Below, piece by piece: positions 8,746-18,538 of a DNA stretch of 54,364 nt. The translations under genes and the position numbers were made by a program. Source of the DNA: Oscillospiraceae bacterium (lineage in GTDB: Bacteria; Bacillota; Clostridia; Oscillospirales; JAAYXM01); NCBI GenBank assembly GCA_017409405.1, contig JAFQSU010000025.1:1-54364 (forward strand), written 5' to 3'. Numbering within the stretch: the first letter of the stretch is position 1; the number at the start of each line of letters is the position of its first letter. The notes beneath the pieces were generated by a model that saw only the letters and a program-made list of their open reading frames with translations, had not been told where the DNA came from and did not search any database.

Positions 8746-9198
8746 TTATTTACTTTTTAAGCTGTTAAGTTCTGCAAGGAAGGATTCAATATCCTCAAAC
8801 GAGCGGTAAACCGAAACAAAGCGGATATATGCAACCTGGTCGATTTCTTTAAGGCGTTTCATAATCATCTTACCGATGTCACTGCTCGAAACTTCTTTTT
8901 CCATGGTGTTCTGCAATGCCTGCTCTATTTCATCTGCGACCTCTTCGAGCTTATGAATAGGAACAGGACGCTTGACACAGGCGCGAAGCATACCGGATAA
9001 AAGCTTTTGCTTATCAAACAGCTGGCGCGAACCATCGTTTTTTATAACATAAAGCGGCATGCTTTCAACAACTTCATAGGTCGTAAAACGCTTCTGGCAC
9101 GAAAGGCATTCACGGCGACGACGAATCGACCCGCCACCCTCTGCCGGACGTGAATCCAGAACCTTACTTTCAAGATAGCCGCAAAACGGACATTTCAT
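8746..9198 (-). CDS. nrdR: Transcriptional repressor NrdR
   Basis: Zinc-ribbon and ATP-cone repressor of ribonucleotide reductase genes; it senses (d)ATP levels. The N-terminal zinc ribbon is MKCPFCG followed by CLSCQKRFTTYE, giving two CxxC pairs, with the RRRREC basic stretch between. The ATP-cone occupies about 47-137 (VIKNDGSRQLFDKQKLL). The frame can be read from a TTG at 9213, but GGAGGTG sits 8 bp before the ATG at 9198, giving 150 residues, the normal NrdR length. No nrd genes lie in the window. Identity is secure. Confidence 0.96.
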   Translation of the reverse strand: MKCPFCGYLESKVLDSRPAEGGGSIRRRRECLSCQKRFTTYEVVESMPLYVIKNDGSRQLFDKQKLLSGMLRACVKRPVPIHKLEEVADEIEQALQNTMEKEVSSSDIGKMIMKRLKEIDQVAYIRFVSVYRSFEDIESFLAELNSLKSK

Positions 9199-9249
9199 AT
9201 GTGACACCTCCAAAGGGATGAAAATTCAGAACAAAAATATTCTATATAA

Positions 9250-9279
9250 ATAATACCACAAAGACCATAGCAATTTCAA
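9250..9279 (-). promoter_or_regulatory. Promoter of nrdR
   Basis: Minus-strand TTGAAA (9274-9279) and TATTAT (9250-9255) with an 18-bp spacer, about 50 bp before the nrdR ATG. Confidence 0.55.
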
Positions 9280-9295
9280 GCAAAATCAAAAAAAG

Positions 9296-10105
9296 TCACA
9301 CATTTGTAATCTGCGATATAGTGCCTTCAACAAATTTCTTCGAGTGTTTAAGCTGTGATTCTTCCAGAAAGTTTGATGAGTACACCTCTGTTATAACGTC
9401 TCCGTTATATCCGATATTTTTAATCCTTCTAAAAAAGTCAGAAAAATCAAAAATCCCCTCTCCCGGAAGCAGGCAATCATGCTGTTCATCAAAATCACTT
9501 ATGTGAATATTCATGATTTTATCGCCCATTACATCAATATATTCGTTAACAGGTATACCTGCCCGACGTGCCTGCTTAAGGTCAAGCGTAAAGCCGATTT
9601 CCGGAACCTTTTTTGAAACCTCTTTTAAATAGCTTATATTAGCCGACTTGCACCAAGAAACGTTTTCAAGGCACAGCGTAATCCCTTCCCTGCGTGCATT
9701 TTCCGAAAGTATATTCAAAACCTCGCACTGCAGAGGCGAAAGAGTGCATGCATCGTCGGTCAAACCACGGAACGCACGGTCACCGTGAAAGGTGAAATAT
9801 CTTGCGCCGAGTTTTTTCGCCCTTTGAAAATACTCGTTGTATTTCAAAATATACTCCTCGCATCTTCGCTTATACTCAGAAAAGAGAAAAACACCTTCTG
9901 CAAAGGCGGTGTACGGATGCACAGACAAAAGCCGTGCCCCCTTTTCACAAAGCTTTTCCTCGATAGCGGACAGGAAACCTTCTGACATTTCATATTCGCA
10001 GTTAAAGAAAAACTCCATCGTGTCAAAGCCAAGCTCTAACACCTTATCAATAGCCTGTTCCGAAACAAGCGGATAAAACACGGCACTTGAAACGCCAACC
10101 TTCAT
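9296..10105 (-). CDS. Sugar phosphate isomerase/epimerase-like TIM barrel
   Basis: 269-residue AP-endonuclease-2-type TIM barrel. The expected metal ligands are visible: a glutamate in LCLENVSW, an aspartate in FTLDLKQA, a histidine in NIHISDFD and a glutamate in VITEVYSS. FHGDRAFRG supplies another conserved histidine. This fold covers sugar isomerases, xylose-isomerase-like enzymes and endonuclease IV; the small size and HxGD-like motif favour a sugar or cyclitol isomerase, but the substrate cannot be read. The frame is open upstream to 10246, but GAGGT sits 6 bp before the ATG at 10105. It follows secF on the same strand after a weak hairpin. Confidence 0.82.
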   Translation of the reverse strand: MKVGVSSAVFYPLVSEQAIDKVLELGFDTMEFFFNCEYEMSEGFLSAIEEKLCEKGARLLSVHPYTAFAEGVFLFSEYKRRCEEYILKYNEYFQRAKKLGARYFTFHGDRAFRGLTDDACTLSPLQCEVLNILSENARREGITLCLENVSWCKSANISYLKEVSKKVPEIGFTLDLKQARRAGIPVNEYIDVMGDKIMNIHISDFDEQHDCLLPGEGIFDFSDFFRRIKNIGYNGDVITEVYSSNFLEESQLKHSKKFVEGTISQITNV

Positions 10106-10128
10106 ACTCATACCTCGTATAATCAGCA

Positions 10129-10154
10129 AGGGCTTGCAGAAATCTGCAAGCCCT
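10129..10154 (-). terminator. Hairpin after secF
   Basis: Arms AGGGCTTGCAGA (10129-10140) and its complement (10143-10154). Only a weak U-run follows on the minus strand, so termination may be partial and the epimerase gene could be reached by readthrough. Confidence 0.5.
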
Positions 10155-10166
10155 GTCTTTGATTGT

Positions 10167-11114
10167 TTATGCCTTTTTAGATGACTTTGTAAGCTTTGCC
10201 CAGATAGGACCTGAAATGAATATTGAAGAATAAAGACCTGCAACAATACCTACAACAAGCGGAATAGCAAAGTATCTGATGGAGGTAACACCAAATATAG
10301 CAATCATAACTACCGAAAGAAGAGTTGTTACCGTTGTGTTGATACTTCTTGTGGCTGTCTGCCAGACACTCTTGTTCACGATATCGCCGAAGCTTGTCTT
10401 CTTGATAATCTTTTTGTTCTCACGTATACGGTCAAAAATAACAATGGTTGCGTTGATTGAGTAACCGAGAATTGTGAGGATAACAGCGATGAATGTGAGG
10501 TTAAGCGGAATTCTGAAGACAACATATGCACCGATAACAACGAAAACGTCGTGTGCAAGAGCCACAACAGCCGCAAGACCCGAGCGGATATCAAAGCGGA
10601 TTGCAATATAGATAAGCATGAAGAGAATCGCAAGGAAAGCGGATTTGATAGCCGAGTCACGAAGATCCTTACCCATTATCGGGTCAACATTGTCAACAGA
10701 AAGAACGTCGGTATGTGCCGTTTCGCCCTCTGCAACCTGCTCTGTGCCGTCGTGGAGACCGTACGCTTCCTTAAGAGCAAGGAATGCTGCTTCACGCTGA
10801 GTTGAATCAAGTGTGTCTGTCTTGATTATAACTTCGCTTCCGTCTCCGGACTTCTGTGCCGAAGAAACCTCAACACCTGTAGCCTTTTCAACAATAGCCG
10901 TTATATTGTCAAGTTCTGCCTTATCGAGCTCTTTATGCATGTTATATGTCATTGTTGTACCGCCGGCAAAGTCAATGTCAAGATTGAAAAGATTTGCGCC
11001 AAACGGGAGAATGATAAGTGAAACAAGACCTATAAGTGCAAAAAGAAGACCGATAGTACCAAAGATATTAAACTTATTTACAATGTTTAATTTATTTTCC
11101 ATTTTAGCAAACAT
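10167..11114 (-). CDS. secF: Protein translocase subunit SecF
   Basis: Membrane subunit of the SecDF complex, which uses the proton motive force to help release secreted proteins. 315 residues with six membrane helices. The N-terminal periplasm-proximal signature is DIDFAGGTTMTYN, and the transmembrane 4 signature is ILGYSINATIVIFDRIREN. The ATG at 11114 follows AAGGAGGAAG by 6 bp; that site overlaps the secD stop codon, so the pair is coupled. Separate SecD and SecF proteins are usual in Clostridia, unlike the fused SecDF of Bacillus. Confidence 0.96.
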   Translation of the reverse strand: MFAKMENKLNIVNKFNIFGTIGLLFALIGLVSLIILPFGANLFNLDIDFAGGTTMTYNMHKELDKAELDNITAIVEKATGVEVSSAQKSGDGSEVIIKTDTLDSTQREAAFLALKEAYGLHDGTEQVAEGETAHTDVLSVDNVDPIMGKDLRDSAIKSAFLAILFMLIYIAIRFDIRSGLAAVVALAHDVFVVIGAYVVFRIPLNLTFIAVILTILGYSINATIVIFDRIRENKKIIKKTSFGDIVNKSVWQTATRSINTTVTTLLSVVMIAIFGVTSIRYFAIPLVVGIVAGLYSSIFISGPIWAKLTKSSKKA

Positions 11115-11127
11115 TTTTACTTCCTCC

Positions 11128-12426
11128 TTATGCACCGTAAGCCTTAAGCGACTTGATATTCATATCTACAAGGCGATACAGCAGGAAGCGTGAAACAACA
11201 AGGACAGTGAACATTGAAATAAGAACACCGATACCCAAAGTAACCGCAAAGCCTATAACTGTACCCATGCCGAAGCAATAGAGAACAACTGCCGCTATGA
11301 GAGTTGTAATGTTGGAGTCAAGAATTGCAGTAAATGCACGCTTAAAGCCTGCATCAATTGATGCCTTAAGTGTTTTTCCGACTCTGAGCTCTTCCTTGAT
11401 TCTTTCGTAGATAATGACGTTAGCATCAACAGCCATACCTATTGAAAGGATGATACCTGCAATACCCGGAAGAGAAAGATTAACCTTAAGAACTGCCATA
11501 ACAACTACCATAAGAGCTGTATAGAAAGCAAGAGAAATACTTGCGATGACTCCCGGAAGACGGTAGATTGCAATCATAAAAATCATAACAAGGAGAAGTC
11601 CGATAAATCCGGCAAAAAGACTTGTTTCAAGTGACTTTTCACCGAGGGTCGGTCCGACGGAGCGAAGCTCAATCTCTTCAAGCTCAAACGGAAGACGACC
11701 GGAGTTAATAACGTTTGCAAGAGTTTTTGCAGACTCACCGCCGTTAGCCGTAAAGCTGTCCTCGCTGCCCATAGTAATAACAACTTCTTCAGAATCAATA
11801 CCCTTCTGTGCATAAGATGCCTCAACCATTGCATGGCTCTGCATCGCATCATCAAGGAAGATGTCAATGTAGTTCTTTTCTTCTGATGCCTTGGAAGCTG
11901 CAATCTTTGTTGCCTCCGTGAACTTTGCACGTGCATCGTCTTTAAACTTAAGAACTACGTGGTGCTGTGCCATACCGTTCTCGGCAATTGCGCTATACTG
12001 TGCGTTTGCCTTTTCAATGTCGGCGCCGGTAAGAATTACGTTGCCGTCAGAATCACGGAATTCAAGAACAGCGGTTTTACCGAGAAGTGCAACTGCCTCT
12101 TCCGGATCTGTAACAGCCGGGATTTCAACAACAAGTCTGCGGTCACCTTTTTTCTGAACTGTGCCTTCTGTATACTTTGCAGCATCGAGTCTTTTACGAA
12201 GAACAGTCTGAGCAACATCCATATCGGCTTCAGACGGAGTTTCTCCGTTTTCAGTAACTGCTTCAAAAGTAATCATCGCACCGCCCTGAAGGTCAAGACC
12301 GAGACGGATACCTTCTGCTGCGCTTGGTATTTCGACAATACCGAGGTTAAGACCGCTGATTGCCGTAACAACAACGAATGCAATTACAACAACAACTGCG
12401 GCAAACCAAAGAATGCCCTTTTTCAT
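11128..12426 (-). CDS. secD: Protein translocase subunit SecD
   Basis: Partner of SecF. 432 residues: an N-terminal helix, a large extracytoplasmic domain with LGLDLQGGAMITFEAV near residue 40 and the P1-type fold, then five membrane helices with GMAVDANVIIYERIKEELR in the transmembrane 4 region. The extracytoplasmic part is shorter than in Escherichia coli, as expected for Firmicutes. The ATG at 12426 is preceded by AGGAGGTAA; the frame remains open to 12453 but no site supports that. A strong promoter lies about 75 bp upstream. Confidence 0.96.
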   Translation of the reverse strand: MKKGILWFAAVVVVIAFVVVTAISGLNLGIVEIPSAAEGIRLGLDLQGGAMITFEAVTENGETPSEADMDVAQTVLRKRLDAAKYTEGTVQKKGDRRLVVEIPAVTDPEEAVALLGKTAVLEFRDSDGNVILTGADIEKANAQYSAIAENGMAQHHVVLKFKDDARAKFTEATKIAASKASEEKNYIDIFLDDAMQSHAMVEASYAQKGIDSEEVVITMGSEDSFTANGGESAKTLANVINSGRLPFELEEIELRSVGPTLGEKSLETSLFAGFIGLLLVMIFMIAIYRLPGVIASISLAFYTALMVVVMAVLKVNLSLPGIAGIILSIGMAVDANVIIYERIKEELRVGKTLKASIDAGFKRAFTAILDSNITTLIAAVVLYCFGMGTVIGFAVTLGIGVLISMFTVLVVSRFLLYRLVDMNIKSLKAYGA

Positions 12427-12496
12427 TTGTATTACCTCCTCATTTTGACGCAAAAAGCATATACCATAATTCTACAATTTGCGTAATCACTAAAAT

Positions 12497-12525
12497 ATTA
12501 TATCTTTTTGCCGAACTTTAGTCAA
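12497..12525 (-). promoter_or_regulatory. Promoter of secD-secF
   Basis: Minus-strand TTGACT (12520-12525) and TATAAT (12497-12502) with a 17-bp spacer. The -35 box lies 16 bp past the purB stop codon, and no hairpin separates them. Confidence 0.75.
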
Positions 12526-12541
12526 TAGAAACTTTCAAATG

Positions 12542-13972
12542 TTATACCTTTAGTTCAGCTTCTGTTTTTATCTCGGCACTGTATTTTTCAATAGCAGGGT
12601 TCACATAATCATTTATGAACTCAGTAACCTGTGACGAGCTTCTGCCGGTATAGTTTTTCGGGTCAAGATTTTTCTCTATCTCCTCTTTTGTCATACCGAA
12701 GGCAGGGTCGTTTGCGATTCGGTCGATAAGGTCATTTGCCTCGCCGTCAACCTTTACGCGTTTTCCTGCAGCAAGTGAATGCTCTCTTATAAGCTCGTGA
12801 AGCTCCTGACGGTCTCCACCGCGCTTTACTGCATCCATCATTATGTTCTCTGACGCCATGAACGGAAGCTCTTCCATTACGCGGCGGCGGATAACCTTAG
12901 GATAAACAACAAGACCCGATGCAATATTAAGATAAATAGAAAGTATTGCATCCGTTGCAAGGAATGCTTCGGAAACCGCAAGGCGCTTATTTGCCGAATC
13001 GTCAAGCGTTCTTTCAAACCACTGTGTAGCGGCTGTGAGTGCCGGATTCTGCGCTGTGCTGATAACAAACTTTGACAGAGCACAGATTCTCTCCGAACGC
13101 ATCGGATTGCGCTTATACGGCATAGCGGATGAGCCTATCTGCTTTTTCTCAAACGGCTCTTCCATTTCCTTAAGATTTGAAAGAAGACGAAGGTCTGTTG
13201 CAAACTTACATGCACTCTGTGCAATACCCGAAAGGGTTGCAAGTGCCATAGAATCGATTTTTCTTGAATATGTCTGTCCGGAAACCGGAATTACGCCGTC
13301 AAAACCGAGTTCTTCTGCAATATACTCTTCCATTTTCTTAATCTTTGCTTCATCTCCGTCAAAAAGCTCCATGAAGCTCGCCTGCGTACCGGTTGTTCCC
13401 TTTGAGCCGAGAAGCTTCATTGCATCAATACGGAATTCAAGCTCTGACAAGTCATACAGAAGCTCGTTTATCCAGAGAGTTGCACGCTTACCTACCGTAG
13501 TAAGCTGTGCCGGCTGATAATGTGTAAAGCCGAGCGTCGGCATATCCTTATACTCATCAGCAAATTTTGAAAGAGCAGAAATAACACTTACAAGACGTGT
13601 TCGTATAAGCTTGAGTGCTTCACGCATTATAATGAGGTCGGTATTGTCTCCGACATAGCAGCTCGTTGCACCCAGGTGAATGATTCCCTTTGCATTCGGA
13701 CACTGCATACCGTAAGCATAAACATGCGACATAACATCGTGGCGGACTTCCTTCTCACGCTGTTCGGCAACAGCATAATTGATGTCATCCTTATGCTGTT
13801 CAAGCTCCTCCACCTGCTCCTGTGTAACAGGAAGACCGAGCTTCATTTCAGCCCTTGCAAGAGCAATCCACAGTCTTCTCCACGTTTTAAACTTCATATC
13901 CGGTGAGAACAGCTCAAGCATTTCACTGCTTGCATATCTTCCGGAAAGCGGTGATTCGTAAACATTTCTCAT
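12542..13972 (-). CDS. purB: Adenylosuccinate lyase
   Basis: Cleaves SAICAR and adenylosuccinate to release fumarate in purine synthesis. 476 residues, belonging to the long PurB group. The fumarase/aspartase signature GSSAMPYKRNPMRSERI is at about residue 285. Other conserved pieces are TSCYVGDNTDLI near 105 and LGFTHYQPAQLTTVGKR near 150, with the catalytic histidine. AAAGGA lies 11 bp before the ATG, overlapping the end of the aminotransferase gene 14 bp away. It is the third gene of the asnS-aminotransferase-purB operon, all three of which handle aspartate or its derivatives. Confidence 0.96.
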   Translation of the reverse strand: MRNVYESPLSGRYASSEMLELFSPDMKFKTWRRLWIALARAEMKLGLPVTQEQVEELEQHKDDINYAVAEQREKEVRHDVMSHVYAYGMQCPNAKGIIHLGATSCYVGDNTDLIIMREALKLIRTRLVSVISALSKFADEYKDMPTLGFTHYQPAQLTTVGKRATLWINELLYDLSELEFRIDAMKLLGSKGTTGTQASFMELFDGDEAKIKKMEEYIAEELGFDGVIPVSGQTYSRKIDSMALATLSGIAQSACKFATDLRLLSNLKEMEEPFEKKQIGSSAMPYKRNPMRSERICALSKFVISTAQNPALTAATQWFERTLDDSANKRLAVSEAFLATDAILSIYLNIASGLVVYPKVIRRRVMEELPFMASENIMMDAVKRGGDRQELHELIREHSLAAGKRVKVDGEANDLIDRIANDPAFGMTKEEIEKNLDPKNYTGRSSSQVTEFINDYVNPAIEKYSAEIKTEAELKV

Positions 13973-13986
13973 AATCGTTTGTTCCT

Positions 13987-15267
13987 TTATCCCAAAATCT
14001 TTTCAAGCGCTGCAAGCTTTGTGCAGAGACACAGAAGCTCTGACGCTGTTTTTAATTCATCAACCGACGGATATGTCGGTGCAATTCGAAGGTTTGTATC
14101 ATCGGGGTCTTTCCCGTAAGGGAACGTTGCACCGCATCCTGTCATAACAACGCCTGCATCAGCCATAAGCTTATGGACGCGCTTTGCAGTACCCTTCATA
14201 ACATCCAGGCTTATGAAATATCCGCCGTTAGGCTCTGTCCACTCTGCAATACCGAGACCGGAGAGTTCACGGTCAAGCGTGTCGAGAACCATGCGGAATT
14301 TAGGACCGATAAGTGCTGCATGCTTTTTCATATGAGCCGTGATTCCGTCGATATTTTTGAAATATTTAACATGGCGGAGCTGATTGATTTTATCGGGACC
14401 AATCATCTGATAAGTCATTACTTTCTTTGCGGCGGCAATATTTGCCTCGCTCATTGCCATGACTGCGACGCCGGCACCCGGGAAAGAAATTTTTGACGTT
14501 GAAGCAAAGATATATACCATATCCGCCTTGCCGTTCTTTTTACATTCGTCAAGAATGTTTAAAAGCTTATCGCCCTCATCATAAAGGTCGTGAACGCAGT
14601 AAGCATTATCCCAGAAGATTCTGAAATCGTCTGCTGCGGGATTGAGGGCGGCAAATGCGCGGACAACATCGTCGGAATATGTTATGCCTGAGGGATTTGA
14701 GTATTTGGGTACACACCAGATACCCTTTACCGATTCATCATTTTCAACATATTTTTTAACCGCTTCCATATCCGGACCGTTCTTGGTCATGGATATGGGA
14801 ATCATTTTGATGCCGAAGCACTCGCAGATACCGAAGTGTCTGTCGTATCCCGGAACCGGGCACAAAAACTTGACTTCATCGAGCTTACACCACGGAGTGT
14901 TGCCCATTACGCCGTGAGTAACGGAACGTGAAACCATGTCAAACATCATTGAAAGGCTTGCATTTCCGCCGACAACAACCTCAGACGTTGAAACGCCGAG
15001 CATATCAGCGAAAAGTGCCTTCATCTGAGGGATGCCGTCAAGACCGCCATAATTGCGGACGTCCGGAGAGACATCCGAAACGTCGCCGTTCTTTGAAATA
15101 ACAGTGAACAGCCCCTCACAAATGTCAAGCTGATCCGGAGCCGGCTTTCCTCTTGACATATCAAGCTTTAAACCTTGTGAAACATATGCCGCATACTTTT
15201 TTTCAAGCTCTGTTTTAAGCTCTGCGGCAGCTTCGCGCGAAAGGCTCATATAAGGTGTTTTTTCCAT
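13987..15267 (-). CDS. Aspartate aminotransferase, subgroup Ic (MocR-like fold)
   Basis: PLP aminotransferase of the compact Asp_aminotransf family (fold type I), 426 residues. Visible features: GLKLDMSRGKPAPDQLD near 32, RNYGGLDGIPQMKALFADML near 86, WDNAYCVHDL (PLP aspartate) near 220, and STSKISFPGAGVAV carrying the Schiff-base lysine near 255. NLRIAPTYP near the C-terminus supplies the carboxylate-binding arginine. This subgroup contains aspartate aminotransferases unrelated to AspC in detail. Position between asnS and purB fits an aspartate role. AGGAGA precedes the ATG by 7 bp. Aspartate specificity is inferred. Confidence 0.85.
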   Translation of the reverse strand: MEKTPYMSLSREAAAELKTELEKKYAAYVSQGLKLDMSRGKPAPDQLDICEGLFTVISKNGDVSDVSPDVRNYGGLDGIPQMKALFADMLGVSTSEVVVGGNASLSMMFDMVSRSVTHGVMGNTPWCKLDEVKFLCPVPGYDRHFGICECFGIKMIPISMTKNGPDMEAVKKYVENDESVKGIWCVPKYSNPSGITYSDDVVRAFAALNPAADDFRIFWDNAYCVHDLYDEGDKLLNILDECKKNGKADMVYIFASTSKISFPGAGVAVMAMSEANIAAAKKVMTYQMIGPDKINQLRHVKYFKNIDGITAHMKKHAALIGPKFRMVLDTLDRELSGLGIAEWTEPNGGYFISLDVMKGTAKRVHKLMADAGVVMTGCGATFPYGKDPDDTNLRIAPTYPSVDELKTASELLCLCTKLAALEKILG

Positions 15268-15297
15268 ATATATTCTCCTAAATAAAATTTACAAAAT

Positions 15298-16686
15298 TTA
15301 CAAAAGCTTGCCCGTGCATCTCGGGAACGGCAGAACGTCACGAATGTTGCTTATACCTGTGAGATACATGATAAGGCGCTCAAAGCCGAGACCGTATCCT
15401 GCATGAGAAACACCGCCGTAACGCCTGAGGTTGAGGTACCAGTCATAATCCTCAGAATTGAGACCCATTTCTTCCATTTTCGCAAGAAGAACATCGTAGC
15501 GCTCTTCACGCTGACTGCCACCGATAAGCTCGCCGATGCCCGGAACAAAAAGATCCATAGCCGCAACGGTTTTGCCATCGTCGTTCTGACGCATGTAAAA
15601 CGCCTTGATTTCCTTCGGATAGTTGATGAGGAACATAGGCTTTTTCATAATCTCTTCTGTAAGGAAGCGTTCATGCTCAGTCTGCAGGTCACAGCCGAAA
15701 AATACCGGATATTCAAATTTGTCTTTATGCTGTTCGAGAATTCTGATACCCTCTGCATATTCCATAACACCGAAATCGGAATTGACAACATGCTCAAGAC
15801 GCTCGATAAGTCCCTTATCGACAAACTGGTTGAAGAACGCCATTTCTTCCTTGCAGTTGTCAAGAACATGACGGATGACAAACTTGACCATTGCCTCAGC
15901 AAGCTCCATATCATCATTCAGGTCTGCAAAGGCAATTTCGGGTTCAATCATCCAGAACTCTGCAGCATGACGTGCAGTATTTGAATTTTCAGCTCTGAAG
16001 GTCGGACCGAAGGTATATGTCTTACCGAAAGCAAGAGCAAAGGTTTCTGCCTCAAGCTGACCGGAAACGGTGAGACTTGCCTCTCTTCCGAAAAAGTCTT
16101 TTGAATAGTCAACCTTGCCGTCTTCACCTCTCGGCGGATTTTCCATATCAAGAGTGCTTATCTTGAACATCTCGCCGGCACCCTCACAGTCACTTCCCGT
16201 TATTATCGGAGTGTGTGCATACACAAAGCCACGTTCGTTGAAAAACTTGTGGATGGCATATGCCGCCTCACTTCTGACGCGGAACACTGCCGAGAAAGTA
16301 TTTGTTCTGGGACGGAGATATGTTATTGTTCTTAAAAACTCAAGTGAATGACGCTTTTTCTGAAGCGGATAATCGGGAGCGGATTCTCCTTCAACACTTA
16401 CGGAAGCAGCTTTGATTTCAAACGGCTGCTTTGCCTCGGGGGTAAGGATAAGCTCGCCTGTGACAACAATCGCACTTCCGACATTCAGGTGAACAAGCTC
16501 GTAAAAATTATTGAGCTTATCGTCAATGACAATCTGCACGCTTTTGAAAAACGAGCCGTCATTGAGCTCAATAAAACCGAACACCTTAGAGTCGCGCACG
16601 GTACGCACCCAGCCGCCGACTGTTACAGACCTTCCGCCAAAAGTTTGCGGTGCCGAAAACAGTTCTTTTACACTTGTCAGCTTCAT
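15298..16686 (-). CDS. asnS: Asparagine--tRNA ligase
   Basis: Class IIb aminoacyl-tRNA synthetase, 462 residues. N-terminal OB-fold anticodon domain (about 17-105, [21 protein letters not shown]), then the catalytic core with [15 protein letters not shown] near 160, motif 2 [21 protein letters not shown] near 230 (split here by its conserved arginines) and motif 3 [15 protein letters not shown] near the end. The C-terminus PFPR is typical of AsnS rather than AspS. TTGGAG lies 9 bp before the ATG. First gene of the operon with the aminotransferase and purB. No T-box element is seen in the 170 bp upstream. Confidence 0.96.
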   Translation of the reverse strand: MKLTSVKELFSAPQTFGGRSVTVGGWVRTVRDSKVFGFIELNDGSFFKSVQIVIDDKLNNFYELVHLNVGSAIVVTGELILTPEAKQPFEIKAASVSVEGESAPDYPLQKKRHSLEFLRTITYLRPRTNTFSAVFRVRSEAAYAIHKFFNERGFVYAHTPIITGSDCEGAGEMFKISTLDMENPPRGEDGKVDYSKDFFGREASLTVSGQLEAETFALAFGKTYTFGPTFRAENSNTARHAAEFWMIEPEIAFADLNDDMELAEAMVKFVIRHVLDNCKEEMAFFNQFVDKGLIERLEHVVNSDFGVMEYAEGIRILEQHKDKFEYPVFFGCDLQTEHERFLTEEIMKKPMFLINYPKEIKAFYMRQNDDGKTVAAMDLFVPGIGELIGGSQREERYDVLLAKMEEMGLNSEDYDWYLNLRRYGGVSHAGYGLGFERLIMYLTGISNIRDVLPFPRCTGKLL

Positions 16687-16895
16687 TACTTTTCAACTCC
16701 AATTATTTCTAAATATACATACAATATATTAAACCACAAAATTGACAAAAAGTCCACAAAAACTTTTAATACAGTATAAATTTTTTCAATAATTTTCTTG
16801 CCACATATTTCAACAAAAAACACGAATTACACAATAGACTATTTGGAATACTTATTGTGTACGTTACAGAAAACAAAAAACAAGGAGTTGATAGA

Positions 16896-17120
16896 ATGTT
16901 AGACAGAATTGCTCTTTTTCTCACCATAGTAGGTGCACTCAACTGGGGCTCAATCGGTATTTTCCAATTTGATATTGTCGCAGCAATTTTCGGCGGTCAG
17001 GGTGCTTTACTGAGCAGAATAGTTTATACACTCGTAGCACTTGCAGGTGTATGGTGTATTTCCCTCTTCTTCCGAGATGATGCCGTAACTTCTCCCAGTA
17101 AAAGAACAGACGAAATATAG
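16896..17120 (+). CDS. DUF378 family small membrane protein
   Basis: A 74-residue protein with two membrane helices and the family signature ALNWGSIGIFQFDIV followed by GQGALLSRIVYTLVALAGVW. DUF378 proteins (YuzA-like) have no known function. The frame extends upstream to 16857, but AAGGAG is 8 bp before the ATG at 16896 and the DUF378 family begins there. Single-gene unit between divergent asnS and a bidirectional terminator shared with ackA. Confidence 0.9.
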   Translation: MLDRIALFLTIVGALNWGSIGIFQFDIVAAIFGGQGALLSRIVYTLVALAGVWCISLFFRDDAVTSPSKRTDEI

Positions 17121-17129
17121 CGTACAAAA

Positions 17130-17162
17130 AAGGAACAGATTGTAAAAACATCTGTTCCTTTA
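17130..17162. terminator. Bidirectional terminator between DUF378 gene and ackA
   Basis: Twelve-base arms AAAGGAACAGAT (17130-17141) and ATCTGTTCCTTT (17151-17162), flanked by A and T runs. Convergent genes end on both sides. Confidence 0.8.
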
Positions 17163-17177
17163 ATATTGATTTTCAAA

Positions 17178-18371
17178 TTAAAGCTTGTTTACGATTTCTT
17201 CTGTGTCACGGGCTATCATAAGCTCTTCGTTTGTCGGGATGATGAAAATCTTGACCTTGGAGTCGTCGGCAGAAACATCAGTCTCCTTACCGCGGACCTT
17301 GTTCTTCTCAGCATCCATCTTGACACCCATGTACTCAAGGCCTTCACAGATGTTATAGCGCAGGTCGCAGGAGTTTTCGCCGATACCTGCAGTGAATACG
17401 ATAGCGTCAACGCCGCCCATTGCAGTAGCATAAGCACCGATAAACTTCTTAACCTCGTAAATAAACTTATCAAGGGCAAGACGTGCGCGCTCATTTCCGT
17501 TTTCTGCAGCCTCGTCAAGGTCACGGAAGTCTGAGCTTACGCCGGAAAGACCGAGAACACCGGACTTCTTGTTGAGGATATTGAGCATTTCCTTGATGTC
17601 GTAGTTGTAACGACCCATAAGATATTCAAGAATTGTTGCGTCAATGTCACCGGAACGTGTGCCCATGAGGAAGCCTGCAAGCGGGCCGAGACCCATGCTG
17701 GTGTCTACGCACTTACCGTCAACGACAGCAGAAAGTGAAGAGCCGTTTCCGAGGTGGCAGCAGATAACACGGCTGTGTTCGGGATTGCCGAGCATGTCGA
17801 TAGCTCTTGCCGATACGTAGCGGTGGCTTGTGCCGTGGAAGCCGTAGCGACGGACATCGTCGTTCTCATAGTATTCATACGGAATCGGGTATATGTATGC
17901 CTTCGGCGGCATCGTCATATGGAATGCAGTGTCAAAAACCGCAACCTGAGGAGTTTTGGGCATAACCTTCTGGCATGCGCGGATACCCATGAGGTTTGCA
18001 GGGTTATGAAGCGGGCCGAGCGGAATGCACTTTTCAATAGCGGCAATGCACGCATCGTCTACAAGGCAGCTTTCGGTGAAAGCCATACCACCGTGGAGAA
18101 CACGGTGACCAACAGCTGCGATTTCGTCCGTAGATGCGATAACTCCCTTTTCGGGATCAACAAGAATGTCAAGAACCGACTGGATTGCCTCGCCGTGTGT
18201 CGGCATTGCAATATCAACCTTGACATCGTCACGACCCGGAACCTTGTGAGTAAGACGACCGTCAATGCCGATACGCTCGCACAAGCCCTTTGCGAAAACC
18301 TGACCGCCCTCAGACTCCATAAACTGATATTTAAGTGAGGAACTGCCTGCGTTGATAACAAGAATCTTCAT
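17178..18371 (-). CDS. ackA: Acetate kinase
   Basis: Makes ATP from acetyl phosphate in acetate fermentation. 397 residues, the normal length. Signatures: VINAGSSSLKYQ at the start, VLHGGMAFTES near 90, FDTAFH near 145, GFHGTSHRYVSARA near 175, HLGNGSSLSA near 203, GTRSGDIDATI near 235 and FTAGIGENS near 325. GGAGGC lies 8 bp before the ATG. No pta gene is adjacent. Identity is secure and suits a fermenting anaerobe. Confidence 0.97.
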   Translation of the reverse strand: MKILVINAGSSSLKYQFMESEGGQVFAKGLCERIGIDGRLTHKVPGRDDVKVDIAMPTHGEAIQSVLDILVDPEKGVIASTDEIAAVGHRVLHGGMAFTESCLVDDACIAAIEKCIPLGPLHNPANLMGIRACQKVMPKTPQVAVFDTAFHMTMPPKAYIYPIPYEYYENDDVRRYGFHGTSHRYVSARAIDMLGNPEHSRVICCHLGNGSSLSAVVDGKCVDTSMGLGPLAGFLMGTRSGDIDATILEYLMGRYNYDIKEMLNILNKKSGVLGLSGVSSDFRDLDEAAENGNERARLALDKFIYEVKKFIGAYATAMGGVDAIVFTAGIGENSCDLRYNICEGLEYMGVKMDAEKNKVRGKETDVSADDSKVKIFIIPTNEELMIARDTEEIVNKL

Positions 18372-18538
18372 AATTTGTTGCCTCCGTAAATAAATTCTGT
18401 GATTCGTCTTGAAAAAACGAACTTTAGCAGTTAAAATAATAAAAAAGACAAAAATGTCTTTCTTTGAAAATATTCTTATATATTTTATATTATAACGAAG
18501 AATTTTGCAAGACTTTTTTCAAAAAGGATGTAAATTTT

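Noticed and set aside
16687..16895. Possible T-box riboswitch upstream of asnS
   Set aside because: No T-box sequence, specifier loop or terminator/antiterminator pair was found in the 170-209 bp upstream on the minus strand.
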